NCBI GenBank assembly: GCA_045568635.1
Contig: JBJLAO010000002.1
Coordinates: 1 to 64,000 of the forward strand
From: MedAcidi-G1 sp000817085
GTDB taxonomy: Bacteria > Actinomycetota > Acidimicrobiia > Acidimicrobiales > MedAcidi-G1
Reading direction: 5' to 3'
Length of the DNA: 64,000 nt
A model generated the notes under the pieces. That model ran no database searches, was not told the origin of the DNA, and saw nothing but the letters and a program-made list of their open reading frames with translations. A program made the position numbers and the translations under genes. Shown one piece after another: positions 24,569 to 33,060 of the stretch (its first letter is position 1; every line of letters starts with the position of its first letter).

Positions 24569-27500
24569 GTGAAAGAATCCAAACCTCTGAAATTGCTAAT
24601 ATCATTGGCAATTTGCTCTTCTCTTTTGTTTACACAAGTGAAATCAGTCGAAGCGGATTCGGTAACTGTAGAAACTGGATACCCAACAGAAGGACTTGAA
24701 GATCTTGTTTGGGCTTCTCAATACCTAGGGTATGAGAACCCTGGAGAACTACAAAAGGCAGGTGTTGAAGTCCTCCGTTTCTTGCTCGTGGCTATCACTC
24801 AAGCGGTTGGAGATGACTGTGAAAGTAATCTGGGTGATTCTCTCGACCCGACAGGTTCAAATCGCTATAAAACAGTTTGGAATGAAGAGGAAATAGAAGC
24901 CCTTAAGTGGTTGGCAGAGTATTACTGCCTAAGTGAACCTCAGGCCCAGATGCTGGGTGGAAACGTGCTTACATTTTTAGCTGGGCTTGACGCCTCAATA
25001 AATGGAGAAAAAGAGAATGAAGATACACCACCAGAAAGTGTTGAAAGTAGCAATACCGGAACTCTCAACAGCCAGGTTTCAAGTGCTGACCCGATCAAAC
25101 TTAATGTTACAACAGGAATAGATTCAGCAAAGTTGAATTGGGACACCACTAATGAGTTTCAAAATGAAGAAACCGAATTCACAGTTCGTTATCGTCAGAC
25201 CTATCCAGCTCCATATGAACTTGTAGCAGAACCGAGCATTTCAGGTGAGATACTTTTCATGAGCGACAGAGATGGAGATTGGGACCTTTACACGGTCAAC
25301 GGCGATGGAACCGGTCTTAATCAAATAACCGACAATGATGTCGACGACTGGTCAGGTGTTTATTCACCTGACGGAACGAAAATAGCTTTCGACGCTAAGC
25401 ATGGAACAGCACCGGGGGACATTTTTGTTGTTGATGCAGATGGAGCAAACCAGAAAAATTTAACTAGTAGCTTTTCAGAAGATGCATTCGCAACATGGTC
25501 ACCTGATGGAAAGCAAATAGTTTTTGAAAGAAAAATAAACGACACTTACCGTCTACACATAATGAATTCTGATGGAACCAAAACACGCCTGCTGAGTGAA
25601 GTCAACACGGGGGGATGGTCTATACCGGCATGGTCGCCCGTTGGAAGCAAAATAGCGTTTTCTGGGCGAATGGATGGTGATACCGAAATTTATATTCTCG
25701 ACATCGAAGACGACTCTTTGTCTCAGGTAACCGATAATGAAGGTTTTGGAGACGCTTGGCCTACGTGGGCACCCGATGGGGAAAAGATTGCGTTTTTAAG
25801 CAATAGCGATGGATCTCAGAACATTTACACTATAAATCCCGATGGTAGTGATCGACGCCAAATAACCGAAGATGATTTTCTCAATGCTGAACCTTCGTGG
25901 TCAGCTGACGGTAAATATATTGCATATACAAGAACTGGTGGAACAAGCAGTGCAGGCAGAAGTCAGAGTGAAATATTTTTAGTCACAGTAGATGGTACGG
26001 AAACATTTGGTCCCATAACTGTCGGAGAACAGGCGAATTGGAAACCATCAACTTCAACTATTGCGACTAAATCCTCTGTCAGAAACAAACAGATAGTTGG
26101 TTCGGATACTGCGAAAATCACTTCTCTCATAGTTGGGGCCGAAGAAGAAAAATCTGGGGACACATCTTTTCAAGTTGCAATAATGGACGGCGACAATCCT
26201 TTACGGAATCAATACTGTGGGGGGACTTTGATAAAACCTGAATGGGTTTTGACCGCAGCCCATTGTCTAGTTGATGATGCAAGCGGGTACGTGCAGAACT
26301 CTCAAATAAAAGTTGCGGTTGGAAGAACCAGACTTTCAACTTTTGGCAACGAGGACATTTTTGAGGTTCAAGCTATTTATCCACATCCGTCATACGACAG
26401 AAATGTTAATAATGACATAGGTTTAATTCGTTTAAAGAAGGCTGTGCCTTCCCAAATGGCTACACCAATACCATGGCTGGAAGATCTGACGCTCCCAACT
26501 GATGGAACTCCAATTCTTAAAACTGGATGGGGTAGCACGGATGTGGTTAATAAGGGGCCTTATCCAGACGACCTTAAATCAACCACCGCAAACACTATTG
26601 GAAATTATGATTACGACTTCTGCGGTTCGGATACTGATTTTAAAGCTGCAAGCAGGGTTTGTTCTGATTCGCCTGCCAGAAAAGGAGCCTGTTCAGGAGA
26701 TAGCGGTGGGCCAAATGTGGTAGACGTCAACGGGTATTGGTTTTTGGCTGGAATTACTTCATATGGAATGACGGATGACACCAATAGGTGTGCAGAGGAT
26801 GTAGAAATAATGACGCGCGTCAGTTATTACTCAGAATGGATAACTTCGCATGTTGGTTGGCAATGGACATGGCTCTCTGGAATAAAAGGAAATGAATATG
26901 AAATTGAAAATCTTCAAGCTGGCTTAAGTTATATTTTTCAAATTCTGGCCCAAAACGGATCAAATAAAACTCCTTACTCCGAACCGCTTGTTAGTAAAGT
27001 CCATACTCCAAGAACGACTTTTTCTGATACTCCACCAACACCTTTTGATGTTAAGGCGGAAAGCAATTCTGGAGAAGCTCTTATCAGTTGGGAATATCCT
27101 GAAGACCTGAATGGAGCAAGTTTTTCGATTCAGTATTACGAACCAGATAGCTTAAAAAACACTTCTCTCAATAATCGATCAGACATAACTCGTGAAGGTG
27201 GCCTTAGGGGTGGGGAATCTAATTACGAGAGACTGATTATAGGTGGAGAAAAAGCTGAAATTGAAGATAATTCCCACATAGTTGCTCTCTTAACGCCTGG
27301 GCAAGCGGATGCAACTCAAGCAAGATTTTGTGCGGGAAGTTTAATTGCTCCGACGTGGGTGGTAACAGCGGCTCACTGTGTCGATGGTGGAAAAAGCTCG
27401 TCCAGTATAGAAATAGCAACTGGAATAGCAGATTTGTCAGCAGTAAAGCAGGAGGACCGTTTAAAAGTGAAAAAAATACATTTACACGAGGGGTACTTGT

Positions 27501-28105
27501 CGTCTCCATTGACACATGATTTGGCTCTTCTTGAACTTTCAACTCCTGTTGCTTCAAGTAAAGCTAATTGGATCCCATGGCAAACAAATATAAAACTCCC
27601 TTTAGACGGAACTGAAATAAAAACAGCAGGTTGGGGTTCAACAGTTGCAGGTGAAGCAACAAAAGAAACAATCTTACGAGAGGCACAAGGTTCAATTCTT
27701 TTTAACCCAGGTACGAATCGTTGTGGTCTCTGGTCAACATTTGATGCGTCACAATGGCTTTGTGTTGGTGGGGAAGAGAAAATCGGGTCATGTCTTGGAG
27801 ACGGAGGAGGACCTGTCACCACAGGATCTGTGCTGCCAGTTTTGCAAGGAGTTATAGCCTGGGGGCCAGATGGTGATTGCGCTAGTACACGACTTCCGAA
27901 TGTAGCGGTAAGGATAAGTACTTATGATGATTGGCTAACGCAAAGAGTAGGAAGCTCATGGAAAAAAGCCGAAGGAATAACTTGGTTTAATCACGCAATA
28001 AAAAATTTACAAGTGGGGCACGAGTACATTTTTTACGTTACTGCTAATGACGAACTAGGAAGACGATCTGAGTCTGTAGCAGTAAAAGTTACGATTAAAG
28101 ATTAA
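24569..28105 (+). CDS. Exported beta-propeller/double trypsin-like protein with split FN3 domains
   Basis: A 1178-residue protein with a signal peptide (about residues 1-28) and a helical region to about 160. From about 174 the first half of a fibronectin type III domain appears (KLNVTTGIDSAKLNW ... FTVRYRQ). A six-bladed PD40/TolB-like propeller follows (226-490, repeated SPDGxxIAF and DIxVxxxDG motifs), then a trypsin domain (520-764) with His565 (TAAHC), Asp616 (NNDIGLI) and Ser712 (GDSGGP). The second FN3 half follows (IENLQAGLSYIFQILAQNG). A second FN3 (from 822) is interrupted in the same way by a second trypsin domain (888-1127) with His936, Asp984 but Gly1079 in place of the catalytic Ser (GDGGGP), then closes (IKNLQVGHEYIFYVTAND). 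The GTG start has no strong ribosome site. Probably a secreted processing or scaffold protease. Confidence 0.85.
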   Translation: MKESKPLKLLISLAICSSLLFTQVKSVEADSVTVETGYPTEGLEDLVWASQYLGYENPGELQKAGVEVLRFLLVAITQAVGDDCESNLGDSLDPTGSNRYKTVWNEEEIEALKWLAEYYCLSEPQAQMLGGNVLTFLAGLDASINGEKENEDTPPESVESSNTGTLNSQVSSADPIKLNVTTGIDSAKLNWDTTNEFQNEETEFTVRYRQTYPAPYELVAEPSISGEILFMSDRDGDWDLYTVNGDGTGLNQITDNDVDDWSGVYSPDGTKIAFDAKHGTAPGDIFVVDADGANQKNLTSSFSEDAFATWSPDGKQIVFERKINDTYRLHIMNSDGTKTRLLSEVNTGGWSIPAWSPVGSKIAFSGRMDGDTEIYILDIEDDSLSQVTDNEGFGDAWPTWAPDGEKIAFLSNSDGSQNIYTINPDGSDRRQITEDDFLNAEPSWSADGKYIAYTRTGGTSSAGRSQSEIFLVTVDGTETFGPITVGEQANWKPSTSTIATKSSVRNKQIVGSDTAKITSLIVGAEEEKSGDTSFQVAIMDGDNPLRNQYCGGTLIKPEWVLTAAHCLVDDASGYVQNSQIKVAVGRTRLSTFGNEDIFEVQAIYPHPSYDRNVNNDIGLIRLKKAVPSQMATPIPWLEDLTLPTDGTPILKTGWGSTDVVNKGPYPDDLKSTTANTIGNYDYDFCGSDTDFKAASRVCSDSPARKGACSGDSGGPNVVDVNGYWFLAGITSYGMTDDTNRCAEDVEIMTRVSYYSEWITSHVGWQWTWLSGIKGNEYEIENLQAGLSYIFQILAQNGSNKTPYSEPLVSKVHTPRTTFSDTPPTPFDVKAESNSGEALISWEYPEDLNGASFSIQYYEPDSLKNTSLNNRSDITREGGLRGGESNYERLIIGGEKAEIEDNSHIVALLTPGQADATQARFCAGSLIAPTWVVTAAHCVDGGKSSSSIEIATGIADLSAVKQEDRLKVKKIHLHEGYLSSPLTHDLALLELSTPVASSKANWIPWQTNIKLPLDGTEIKTAGWGSTVAGEATKETILREAQGSILFNPGTNRCGLWSTFDASQWLCVGGEEKIGSCLGDGGGPVTTGSVLPVLQGVIAWGPDGDCASTRLPNVAVRISTYDDWLTQRVGSSWKKAEGITWFNHAIKNLQVGHEYIFYVTANDELGRRSESVAVKVTIKD

Positions 28106-28158
28106 GAAAAATCAAGGTCTGACTCGTTATTGTCTCCTATCTCTGGAATAATGTCGTG

Positions 28159-28800
28159 ATGAAGAATTCACTAATTTCAACTGCCGTGCTTATAAGCCTT
28201 TCTATTATTGCTACTGGATGTGGCCTTTTTGAGAGTAGTGACGATGAAATTCAAACCCTTCGAGCTGAACTTGTCCAGCTCAGAGAAGACGTACTTGATT
28301 TAGAGACTGAAATTGAGCTTTTAGCTGTTGCCCCGCCTCAGCCGGAGCCACTGGTTGTTACCACAACCACGATGGCTGAAGTAGAAGATGTCCAAGCGAC
28401 AACAACCACAGTTCAGCTTCCAACACTGCCATCGATTGTTGACACTGTAGTTAACGACAGTGAAGTGGAAGCAATACTGACTGCCTCGTATCAGTGGGGG
28501 CCAAGTTCTATTACAGAGGCACTTCAAACGGTTCTCGAAATAGAAGCAGACGGATGGTATGGAAACGGTACACGAGCAGCGCACGTAGCAGCACTTGAAG
28601 AAAGAGGCTTAGCTACTGATGGAGTTCCTAGTGTCCCAACTACAACTACTACAACGGTAGTAACAGATGAAGCTTCAAGCGAAACAGAAGCTTCAAGTGA
28701 GACGGAAACTTCAAGTGAAACAGTTGCTGAAACAACAACAACAGTTGCTGAAACAACAACAACAGTTGCTGAAACAACGACAACAGTTGCCGCAGGTTAA
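28159..28800 (+). CDS. Thr/Ser-rich lipoprotein with coiled coil
   Basis: A lipoprotein signal (MKNSLISTAVLISLSIIATGC, lipobox IATGC) leads to a short coiled coil (IQTLRAELVQLREDVLDLETEIELL), a TTTT linker, a compact module of about 55 residues (VNDSEVEAILTASYQWGPSSITEALQTVLEIEADGWYGNGTRAAHVAALEERGL) that resembles peptidoglycan-binding helical repeats, and a tail of TTTVAET units. The tail is encoded by near-identical 21-base repeats. Probably an envelope-anchored protein. The ATG is chosen over a GTG one codon upstream. It follows the protease gene by 50 bases on the same strand. Confidence 0.7.
   Translation: MKNSLISTAVLISLSIIATGCGLFESSDDEIQTLRAELVQLREDVLDLETEIELLAVAPPQPEPLVVTTTTMAEVEDVQATTTTVQLPTLPSIVDTVVNDSEVEAILTASYQWGPSSITEALQTVLEIEADGWYGNGTRAAHVAALEERGLATDGVPSVPTTTTTTVVTDEASSETEASSETETSSETVAETTTTVAETTTTVAETTTTVAAG
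28725..28795 (+). repeat. Coding tandem repeat (21-base, ETTTTVA)
   Basis: Three to four near-identical units of GTTGCTGAAACAACAACAAC encode VAETTTT at the C-terminus of the lipoprotein. The unit resembles the minisatellite at 5698-6018 in its product but not in its bases. Confidence 0.85.
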
Positions 28801-28801
28801 A

Positions 28802-30430
28802 TCAAACGACCCGTACTGAAATCTGATCGAAGCCCTCTGCACCATCAGGTGCGGGACTCACAACACTTGAGGACTGAATAACTCCGTTGTTGTCGATCGC
28901 TCTTACTTTAATCTTGTATTTTCCTGGTATTGCATCCCATTTGTAGGCCCACTGAGTCCAAGTCTCACCACTTAGCGAAACACCTAAATTACATTCTTGC
29001 CAAGGCCCAGAATCAAAAGAAATTTCAACAGTCCTAACTCCCGAAAGTGGAGCCCATGCAACTCCTGCGACTGCATTCACACCAGAGTTTATTTTTCGTT
29101 CTCTTGGAACGTCTATCCTTGATGAAATTTTTATAGGAGCCTTTTTGGACCATCCGCGCGGTATCCAATACCCGTTATTTCCATCCCAAGTGCAAATCTC
29201 GATCCTCTTGATCCATTTAACGGCGGAGACGTAGCCGTATAAACCAGCTACTACTAAACGGGCGGGAAATCCATGAATAACTGGCAAAGGTCTGCCATTC
29301 ATTCCGACTGCTAAAAGAGCTGTTCGCCCATCGAAAATATTTTCAATAGGGAAACCAGCAGTAAAACCGTCGACTGAGTGACACATCACTTGTTCGGCAT
29401 TTGACAATGGTTCAGATTTGGAAATAATTTCACTCAATGGGACACCAGCCCAAACAGCGTTTCCTACCAGAGGTCCTCCTATCTCATTGGAAACACAAGT
29501 TAAAGTAACGTCTTTTTTAACGAGTTCCATTTCGAGGATCTCTTCATAAGAAAGTTCATATGGGTTTTCAACAAGACCGTCTACAGTGAGACTCCAGTCG
29601 GCTGGTTCGATTGTCGGAACTCTCAAAGCGGTATCGATACGATAAAAGTCATCATTTGAGGTGATATATGGCGAGATGCCTTCAATGGCATTCATCTCAG
29701 AAAAGGTAAGAAAGTCTGTCTCAGTTGATGGGATTGTCGTAGCAGTGGAGGACAAATCGGAAGTCACATCATTACTCGTCTGCAGTTCATTTTTTTCTTC
29801 GATGTTTGGTATAACTATCTTCTCACGAATATTTTGAACTGTGTCATCCTTAAGTAAAAGTCTTCCGACGCCGGTCATAGTGCCTGCAGCTACAGAAATC
29901 CCTGTAGCCCAATTAAGGAATTGACGTCTGTCCGCATATCTGTATTTCGGGTCTTCGAAGTCAGCACTTGCTGGATGATCCAAAAGACTGTTAAGGGAAA
30001 AAAAAGTTGAGACTCCAATAAGAGTAGCTATTGCAGAAAGTGAGAGAGCGGCTGCTGTGGAAGTAAGAGGGTCACGGTTCAATGTCCAACCACCAAAAAT
30101 TCCGAAAAGGATGAAAAGTGAATAACTGAGATCAGGTTGCTTGCGAGAAAGTAAACCTAGAAAAGCTCCAAAAAGAATCGAAATAACAGTTATAGAAGAT
30201 AGCAGTACAACTTTTTGGGAGTTACCCAACGTTTCGATACTTGTACGGACCACATCCCCAGGAGTGACCTCAACGATGAATTCACCTACAGCTAAAACTA
30301 AGGAAGTTGTCTTGTTGGTTACTGAAGCAACTAGCTCTCCAAGAGCCAACGCTAAAGCAGCGCTAACCATTCCTGATAAAGCCGCTTGATAGCGTGAAGT
30401 TCCTTTAAAACCAAGGCCGTTTATCATCAA
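28802..30430 (-). CDS. Membrane-anchored molybdopterin oxidoreductase (sulfite oxidase family)
   Basis: A 542-residue protein. The first 170 residues hold about five membrane helices, then a twin-arginine-like or anchored segment (DRRQFLNWATGISVAAG) and a Ser/Thr-rich linker. The catalytic part (from about 245) matches the sulfite oxidase/YedY family: WSLTVDGLVENPYELSYEEIL, VTLTCVSNEIGGPLVGNAVWAGVPLSEII with Cys312 as the predicted Mo ligand, GMNGRPLPVIHGFPARLVVAGLYGYVSAVKWIKRI, and a C-terminal Ig-like dimerisation domain. It likely acts outside the cell on a sulfur compound or oxidised residue; that is inference. Its start overlaps the stop of the PatB-type gene (ATGA), so the two are co-transcribed. 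MobA at 44767 belongs to the same cofactor pathway. Confidence 0.8.
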   Translation of the reverse strand: MMINGLGFKGTSRYQAALSGMVSAALALALGELVASVTNKTTSLVLAVGEFIVEVTPGDVVRTSIETLGNSQKVVLLSSITVISILFGAFLGLLSRKQPDLSYSLFILFGIFGGWTLNRDPLTSTAAALSLSAIATLIGVSTFFSLNSLLDHPASADFEDPKYRYADRRQFLNWATGISVAAGTMTGVGRLLLKDDTVQNIREKIVIPNIEEKNELQTSNDVTSDLSSTATTIPSTETDFLTFSEMNAIEGISPYITSNDDFYRIDTALRVPTIEPADWSLTVDGLVENPYELSYEEILEMELVKKDVTLTCVSNEIGGPLVGNAVWAGVPLSEIISKSEPLSNAEQVMCHSVDGFTAGFPIENIFDGRTALLAVGMNGRPLPVIHGFPARLVVAGLYGYVSAVKWIKRIEICTWDGNNGYWIPRGWSKKAPIKISSRIDVPRERKINSGVNAVAGVAWAPLSGVRTVEISFDSGPWQECNLGVSLSGETWTQWAYKWDAIPGKYKIKVRAIDNNGVIQSSSVVSPAPDGAEGFDQISVRVV

Positions 30431-31572
30431 GCTAGACCCTTAACAATTTTTCCTATCATTTCATCGAGAAGATTCACTGAGGTGCCAAAAGTCAATCGAA
30501 TGTGGTTTTCCCCGCCAGAACCGAAATCAGGTCCATTACCGCAAGCTATGCCGGTTTTTTCTCGCAACCATTTAGCTGGGTTTTCTCCTGGATTGAATTC
30601 TGAAAGGTCTATCCATGCTAAAAAAGTTGAATCAGGCATGAACATTTTTGCTTTTGGGATTTCTTCGTCAAGTCTAGATTTTAACCTCAATCTTTGATCA
30701 TCGAGAATGTGAATTAAGTCATCCATCCATCTGGAACCTGTTTCCCAAGCCGCTATCGTCGCTTCGCAACCCATTCGGTTAGCTCCTCCTAAAAGGAATT
30801 TTGGTACGTTTAAAAGTTTTTCTTTAAGTAGGTAATTACCGGTGATTGCTACAGCGCAGCGCATACCGGCTAGAGCAAAACTTTTTGCTCCTGAAGTCAG
30901 AGTGACTGTCACCGAATCAGCACCTTCTATAGACAAAGTTGGAATATGAGTTGATTCTTTGTAAATGAAATCTGAATGAATTTCATCTGAAAGTAATATG
31001 AGATTGTATTCACGGCACAGATTTATGATTTGATCAAGCTCATGTTTTTTGAGTACAAGGCCTGTTGGATTATGAGGGTTGCAGAGGATTAAAATTTGTA
31101 TACCAGGGTCATTTTTCAATATCTTTTCAAGCGAATCCATATCGTACTGCCAGCCTGCCTCAGATTTGATTAGCGGCCATTCGACAGAACGTCTTTTTGC
31201 ATGTGATGGCAAATCAAGAAAAGGAGGATAAGAAGGGGTGTTATACAAAATTCCGTCTCCGATTGAGCTGAAAGCCTCCACACACGCTGCAAGCCCTTGA
31301 AGCACTGTCACAGTTGGTATTACTAACTCCGGATTAATTTTCAAAGAATGTCTGGAATCAGCCCAGAAAGCAAAAGAGTTGCCGAGCTTTGCATCTTCAT
31401 CGTGATAGCCGAATGAACCTGAAGAGAGCACACGGCTGATTCGTTCGTAGACAGCGGGTGGAGATCCAAAGTCATGTTCGGCTATCCAAGCAGGTATGAA
31501 TTCGGGACCGTACTTGTCCCACTTTCTTAGACCCGCTTCGTATTTACTTTTCAAGTCAAAATTAGAATCCAT
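30427..31572 (-). CDS. PatB/MalY-type aminotransferase, probable cystathionine beta-lyase
   Basis: A 381-residue PLP-dependent enzyme of fold type I. The N-terminus (YGPEFIPAWIAEHDFGSPPAV) and GYHDED match the MalY/PatB branch, LILCNPHNPTGLVLKKHEL and LLSDEIHSDFIY carry the NPHNP and DEIH motifs, and TSGAKSFALAGMRCA holds the PLP Lys. NHIRLTFGTS ends with the carboxylate-binding Arg. These enzymes cleave C-S bonds of cystathionine or related thioethers. Coupling to a sulfite-oxidase-like gene (ATGA overlap) suggests a shared role in sulfur metabolism. Confidence 0.8.
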   Translation of the reverse strand: MDSNFDLKSKYEAGLRKWDKYGPEFIPAWIAEHDFGSPPAVYERISRVLSSGSFGYHDEDAKLGNSFAFWADSRHSLKINPELVIPTVTVLQGLAACVEAFSSIGDGILYNTPSYPPFLDLPSHAKRRSVEWPLIKSEAGWQYDMDSLEKILKNDPGIQILILCNPHNPTGLVLKKHELDQIINLCREYNLILLSDEIHSDFIYKESTHIPTLSIEGADSVTVTLTSGAKSFALAGMRCAVAITGNYLLKEKLLNVPKFLLGGANRMGCEATIAAWETGSRWMDDLIHILDDQRLRLKSRLDEEIPKAKMFMPDSTFLAWIDLSEFNPGENPAKWLREKTGIACGNGPDFGSGGENHIRLTFGTSVNLLDEMIGKIVKGLA

Positions 31573-31655
31573 CAGAGAGATCGTAGGCTTTCTGGGGAAT
31601 TAATGCAGAATACTTAAAGTAGAAATTATTATTATCATAAATAAACGAAGAAAAG

Positions 31656-33053
31656 CTATTTGCCTGATAGGTGAAGGGGCTCTCCTATTAGACCAAGAGC
31701 GGCTTCAGCAATTGTTTCGCCCATTGTTGGATGGGCGTGAATGGTACCAGCAAGATCGTCAACATTTGCGGCAGTTTCGATAGCTAGAGCAGCTTCACCG
31801 GCTAATTCAGCTACGTGTTTTCCTATAGCTTGAAAGCCAACAACAGTACCTTCCTCATCCGATACAAGATTTACAAAACCTGAAGTATCTCCGAGTGTTT
31901 TTGCCCTTGAGGATGCTGAAAAGGGAAAACGAAAAGAATTTAGATTCATCTGTGAATATTCATCTGCATCTGGATCAATTCCAACAGTTACTATCTGAGG
32001 ATCACTGAACACAACCATAGGTATGCAATTAGGTTCAAAAGCATTAGGAAGTCCACAAGCTACATCAGCGGCGACTTTAGCTTCAGCGGTTGCTTTGTGC
32101 GCTAAAGCAGGCCCTAACGTCAGGTCGCCAATAGCGAAAACATTTTTTGTTGCGCGTCGTTGTGCATCTACTTTTACATGACCTGAATGCAGCAGGGAAG
32201 CGCCACTTTCTATGATGTTGGCGGTATCGCTGTTTGGTTTTCTTCCTGCTACAACTGCCACAAGATCACTAGGTATTGAAGAAGTTTCTTTGCTGTTTTC
32301 AATGACAAGTTCGTTCTTATTGAGTGAAACAGCTTTATATCCCAGACAAATTCCAATTCCTAGTGAACGAAGCCCGTTTTCTAACTTTTTACTAAGGTTT
32401 TTATTGAACCCAGGAAGCAGTTGTTCTTCTGATTCCACAATGACTACTCGTGAACCTAACTTCGCATAAACGGTAGCTAACTCAACTCCGATATAACCTC
32501 CTCCCACGAGAGTTAACTGTTCAGGTATTGAATTTTGGAAGAGTAATGCTTCTGAATCAACAATTAGTTCACCATCTGTAGGTAGGTTCGAAAGATTTAT
32601 GGGAGATGAACCAGTTGCTACAATTGCATCACGAAATTCGAAATGCTCTAAATTCCCTTCCTGGCTTTCCACTGCAACTCTGTTTGGCCTAGTAAATCTT
32701 GCTGTTCCATTGATTACGTCAACTTCTGCTTTCTTTAATAGAAATGAAACACCATCACTCAGCTCATTTACGAGTTTCTTTATATGCCCGTTAACTTTTT
32801 CCATGTCCACTGTTGTGGAGGTTTTCACTCCGAAATCTTCGGTGTTATTACCAAGATGAGCTAGATCTGCAATCTCAATAAGAGCTTTGGAGGGAATGCA
32901 GCCGACATTGAGACAAGTTCCTCCTAAGAATTTATTTTCAATTAATGACACTTTTCTACCTAAGCGACTTGCATTTAATGCAGCAGCATAGCCCCCAGGT
33001 CCTCCCCCTATGACGAGTAAATCAACTGTTGAAGCAACCTCTCCTACTACCAA
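31656..33053 (-). CDS. lpdA: Dihydrolipoyl dehydrogenase (E3)
   Basis: A 465-residue flavoprotein. DLLVIGGGPGGYAAALNASRLG binds FAD, FLGGTCLNVGCIPSKALIE holds the redox cystine (CxxxxC), LTLVGGGYIGVELATVYAKLGSRV binds NAD, NVFAIGDLTLGPALAHKATAEAKVAA is the second FAD motif and GTIHAHPTMGETIAEAAL holds the catalytic His-Glu pair. It reoxidises the lipoyl group of the neighbouring E2. The start is TTG, the only start that keeps the conserved beginning; it is separated from the E2 stop by 7 bases. Last gene of a four-gene complex operon. Confidence 0.95.
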   Translation of the reverse strand: MVVGEVASTVDLLVIGGGPGGYAAALNASRLGRKVSLIENKFLGGTCLNVGCIPSKALIEIADLAHLGNNTEDFGVKTSTTVDMEKVNGHIKKLVNELSDGVSFLLKKAEVDVINGTARFTRPNRVAVESQEGNLEHFEFRDAIVATGSSPINLSNLPTDGELIVDSEALLFQNSIPEQLTLVGGGYIGVELATVYAKLGSRVVIVESEEQLLPGFNKNLSKKLENGLRSLGIGICLGYKAVSLNKNELVIENSKETSSIPSDLVAVVAGRKPNSDTANIIESGASLLHSGHVKVDAQRRATKNVFAIGDLTLGPALAHKATAEAKVAADVACGLPNAFEPNCIPMVVFSDPQIVTVGIDPDADEYSQMNLNSFRFPFSASSRAKTLGDTSGFVNLVSDEEGTVVGFQAIGKHVAELAGEAALAIETAANVDDLAGTIHAHPTMGETIAEAALGLIGEPLHLSGK

Positions 33054-33060
33054 GAGGGGC

